64,000 bases of DNA from DASPHG01 sp963849605 (GTDB lineage: Bacteria > Actinomycetota > Thermoleophilia > Solirubrobacterales > Thermoleophilaceae), in contig CAWKHX010000002.1 of assembly GCA_963849605.1 (NCBI GenBank), positions 434,001 through 498,000 on the forward strand. The letters run 5' to 3'. This document shows positions 63,421 through 64,000 of this stretch, one piece after another (position 1 is the stretch's first letter; each line of letters begins with the position of its first letter). The notes under the pieces are model-generated. The model worked only from the letters and a program-made list of their open reading frames with translations. It was not told the origin of the DNA and made no database searches. The position numbers and the translations under genes are program-made.

Positions 63421-64000
63421 CAGTCGATCAACCCCTTTATCCGTTCGGTCAGGTCTCGGACGCCCTGTACGGGATCGCCCTCCAGCCGCACGCGCTCGGC
63501 GAGCAGGCCGTGCGCGCGCAACGTCTGCAGGTCGCCGGTCGCCTGCGCGTTCTTGAGCGTCCCGAAGCTGTAGCCCGCCTCCGGTATCTCGATGTCGCGG
63601 TCGCCGTCGTGGACGATCTGGAGGAAGCGGCCGGTCGGGGGGCCGCCCTTGTGGAACTGCCCCGTGGAATGAAGGAAGCGCGGCCCGTATCCGAACGTGG
63701 TCGTACAGCGGGTCGCCGCGCGGATCGCGACGCGCAGCTCCGCGACGGCCGCGTCGAATGCGTCAGAGGGTTCGACATAGCCCATGATCGCGACGTAGTT
63801 GGGCGGCTCCGCATCGGCGAGCAGCTCGCGCAGGGCCTCGTCGGTGCCCTCCTCGATCTCGGGCAGCGCTCCCTCCGCGGCGAACTGCTCGAGCACCTTG
63901 GCCGTGTTGTCCTTGGCCTCCTGCACGTTCGGCTGGTCGAACGGGTTGATGCCGAGCACCCAGCCCGCGACGGCGGTTGCGAACTCCGCGAAGAAGAAGA
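63420..64000 (-). CDS. pgi: glucose-6-phosphate isomerase, C-terminal part (runs off the window)
   Basis: The frame is open to the window edge, so only about the last 193 residues are seen. AGWVLGINPFDQPNVQEAKD is a classic PGI stretch, and FLHSTGQFHKGGPPTGRFLQ holds the second conserved His/Lys region. A C-terminal segment ending LTERIKGLID is like that of bifunctional transaldolase-PGI proteins, which commonly head this operon in actinobacteria; the upstream part needed to decide is outside the window. Confidence 0.88.
   Translation of the reverse strand, partial: FFFAEFATAVAGWVLGINPFDQPNVQEAKDNTAKVLEQFAAEGALPEIEEGTDEALRELLADAEPPNYVAIMGYVEPSDAFDAAVAELRVAIRAATRCTTTFGYGPRFLHSTGQFHKGGPPTGRFLQIVHDGDRDIEIPEAGYSFGTLKNAQATGDLQTLRAHGLLAERVRLEGDPVQGVRDLTERIKGLID

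Overview
The window is high-GC, densely packed actinobacterial DNA. OpcA beside zwf, frequent GTG and TTG starts, many 1-4 base gene overlaps, DUF5996 and DUF1015 proteins, and an AbiEi/DUF559-type protein point to Actinomycetota, most likely class Thermoleophilia (Solirubrobacterales-like). That placement is inference from gene content; no rRNA is present.

Layout. 39-6461: signalling and accessory genes: a PAS/LuxR regulator divergent from an HD-GYP/receiver-like/LuxR fusion, a GYD protein, two alpha/beta hydrolases around a TetR gene with twin operators, a DUF5996 protein and a frameshifted lipoprotein. 6525-18110: two tandem genomic islands accreted at a tRNA-His gene. The intact tRNA is at 18037-18110; copies of its 3' part lie at 6525-6568 and 13923-13969. 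Island A (about 7.4 kb) is an ion-homeostasis cassette: Na+/H+ antiporter, DUF389 membrane protein, short KdpD-like kinase, KdpE-like regulator, Kup K+ transporter and a universal stress protein. Island B (about 4.1 kb) carries a RelE/HigB-XRE toxin-antitoxin pair, an ECF sigma factor with a membrane partner, and a 5'-damaged methyltransferase. Neither has a recognisable intact integrase, but their ends match: similar left ends, and 100-102 bp degenerate repeats at the right ends.

18147-26845: housekeeping genes (UDP-glucuronate decarboxylase-like SDR, STAS protein, tRNA-Arg, tRNA-Pro, CAP protein, DUF1015, PduO-type adenosyltransferase, OsmC, CoA pyrophosphatase, an HTH/zinc-finger membrane protein, thiolase). 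27092-31526: a beta-oxidation-like set (acyl-CoA dehydrogenase, 3-hydroxyacyl-CoA dehydrogenase read through into an aldehyde dehydrogenase, thiamine-binding protein). 31523-45473: thioesterase, aconitase, two metallo-beta-lactamase proteins, PHP protein, alanine-racemase-fold enzyme, aldonolactone oxidase-like flavoprotein, thioredoxin reductase, two membrane lipid proteins and an SCP2/R2-like diiron fusion. 45474-56306: cupredoxin, enoyl-CoA hydratase, cytochrome c oxidase subunits II and I, and farther on heme A synthase and heme O synthase, separated by a decayed hydrolase and its intact paralogue, an FAD oxidoreductase and a broken TPR-LuxR regulator. 56352-64000: an AbiEi/DUF559-like gene, a GH15 glucoamylase/trehalase-like enzyme and the oxidative pentose phosphate operon (pgi part, gnd, zwf, opcA, pgl).

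Several genes carry single frameshifts (lipoprotein, CAP protein, acyl-CoA dehydrogenase, probably the first LuxR gene) and others carry several lesions (49651-50454, 52744-54365, 19804-20252). Some may be indel errors in the assembly rather than true pseudogenes; the sequence alone cannot separate these.
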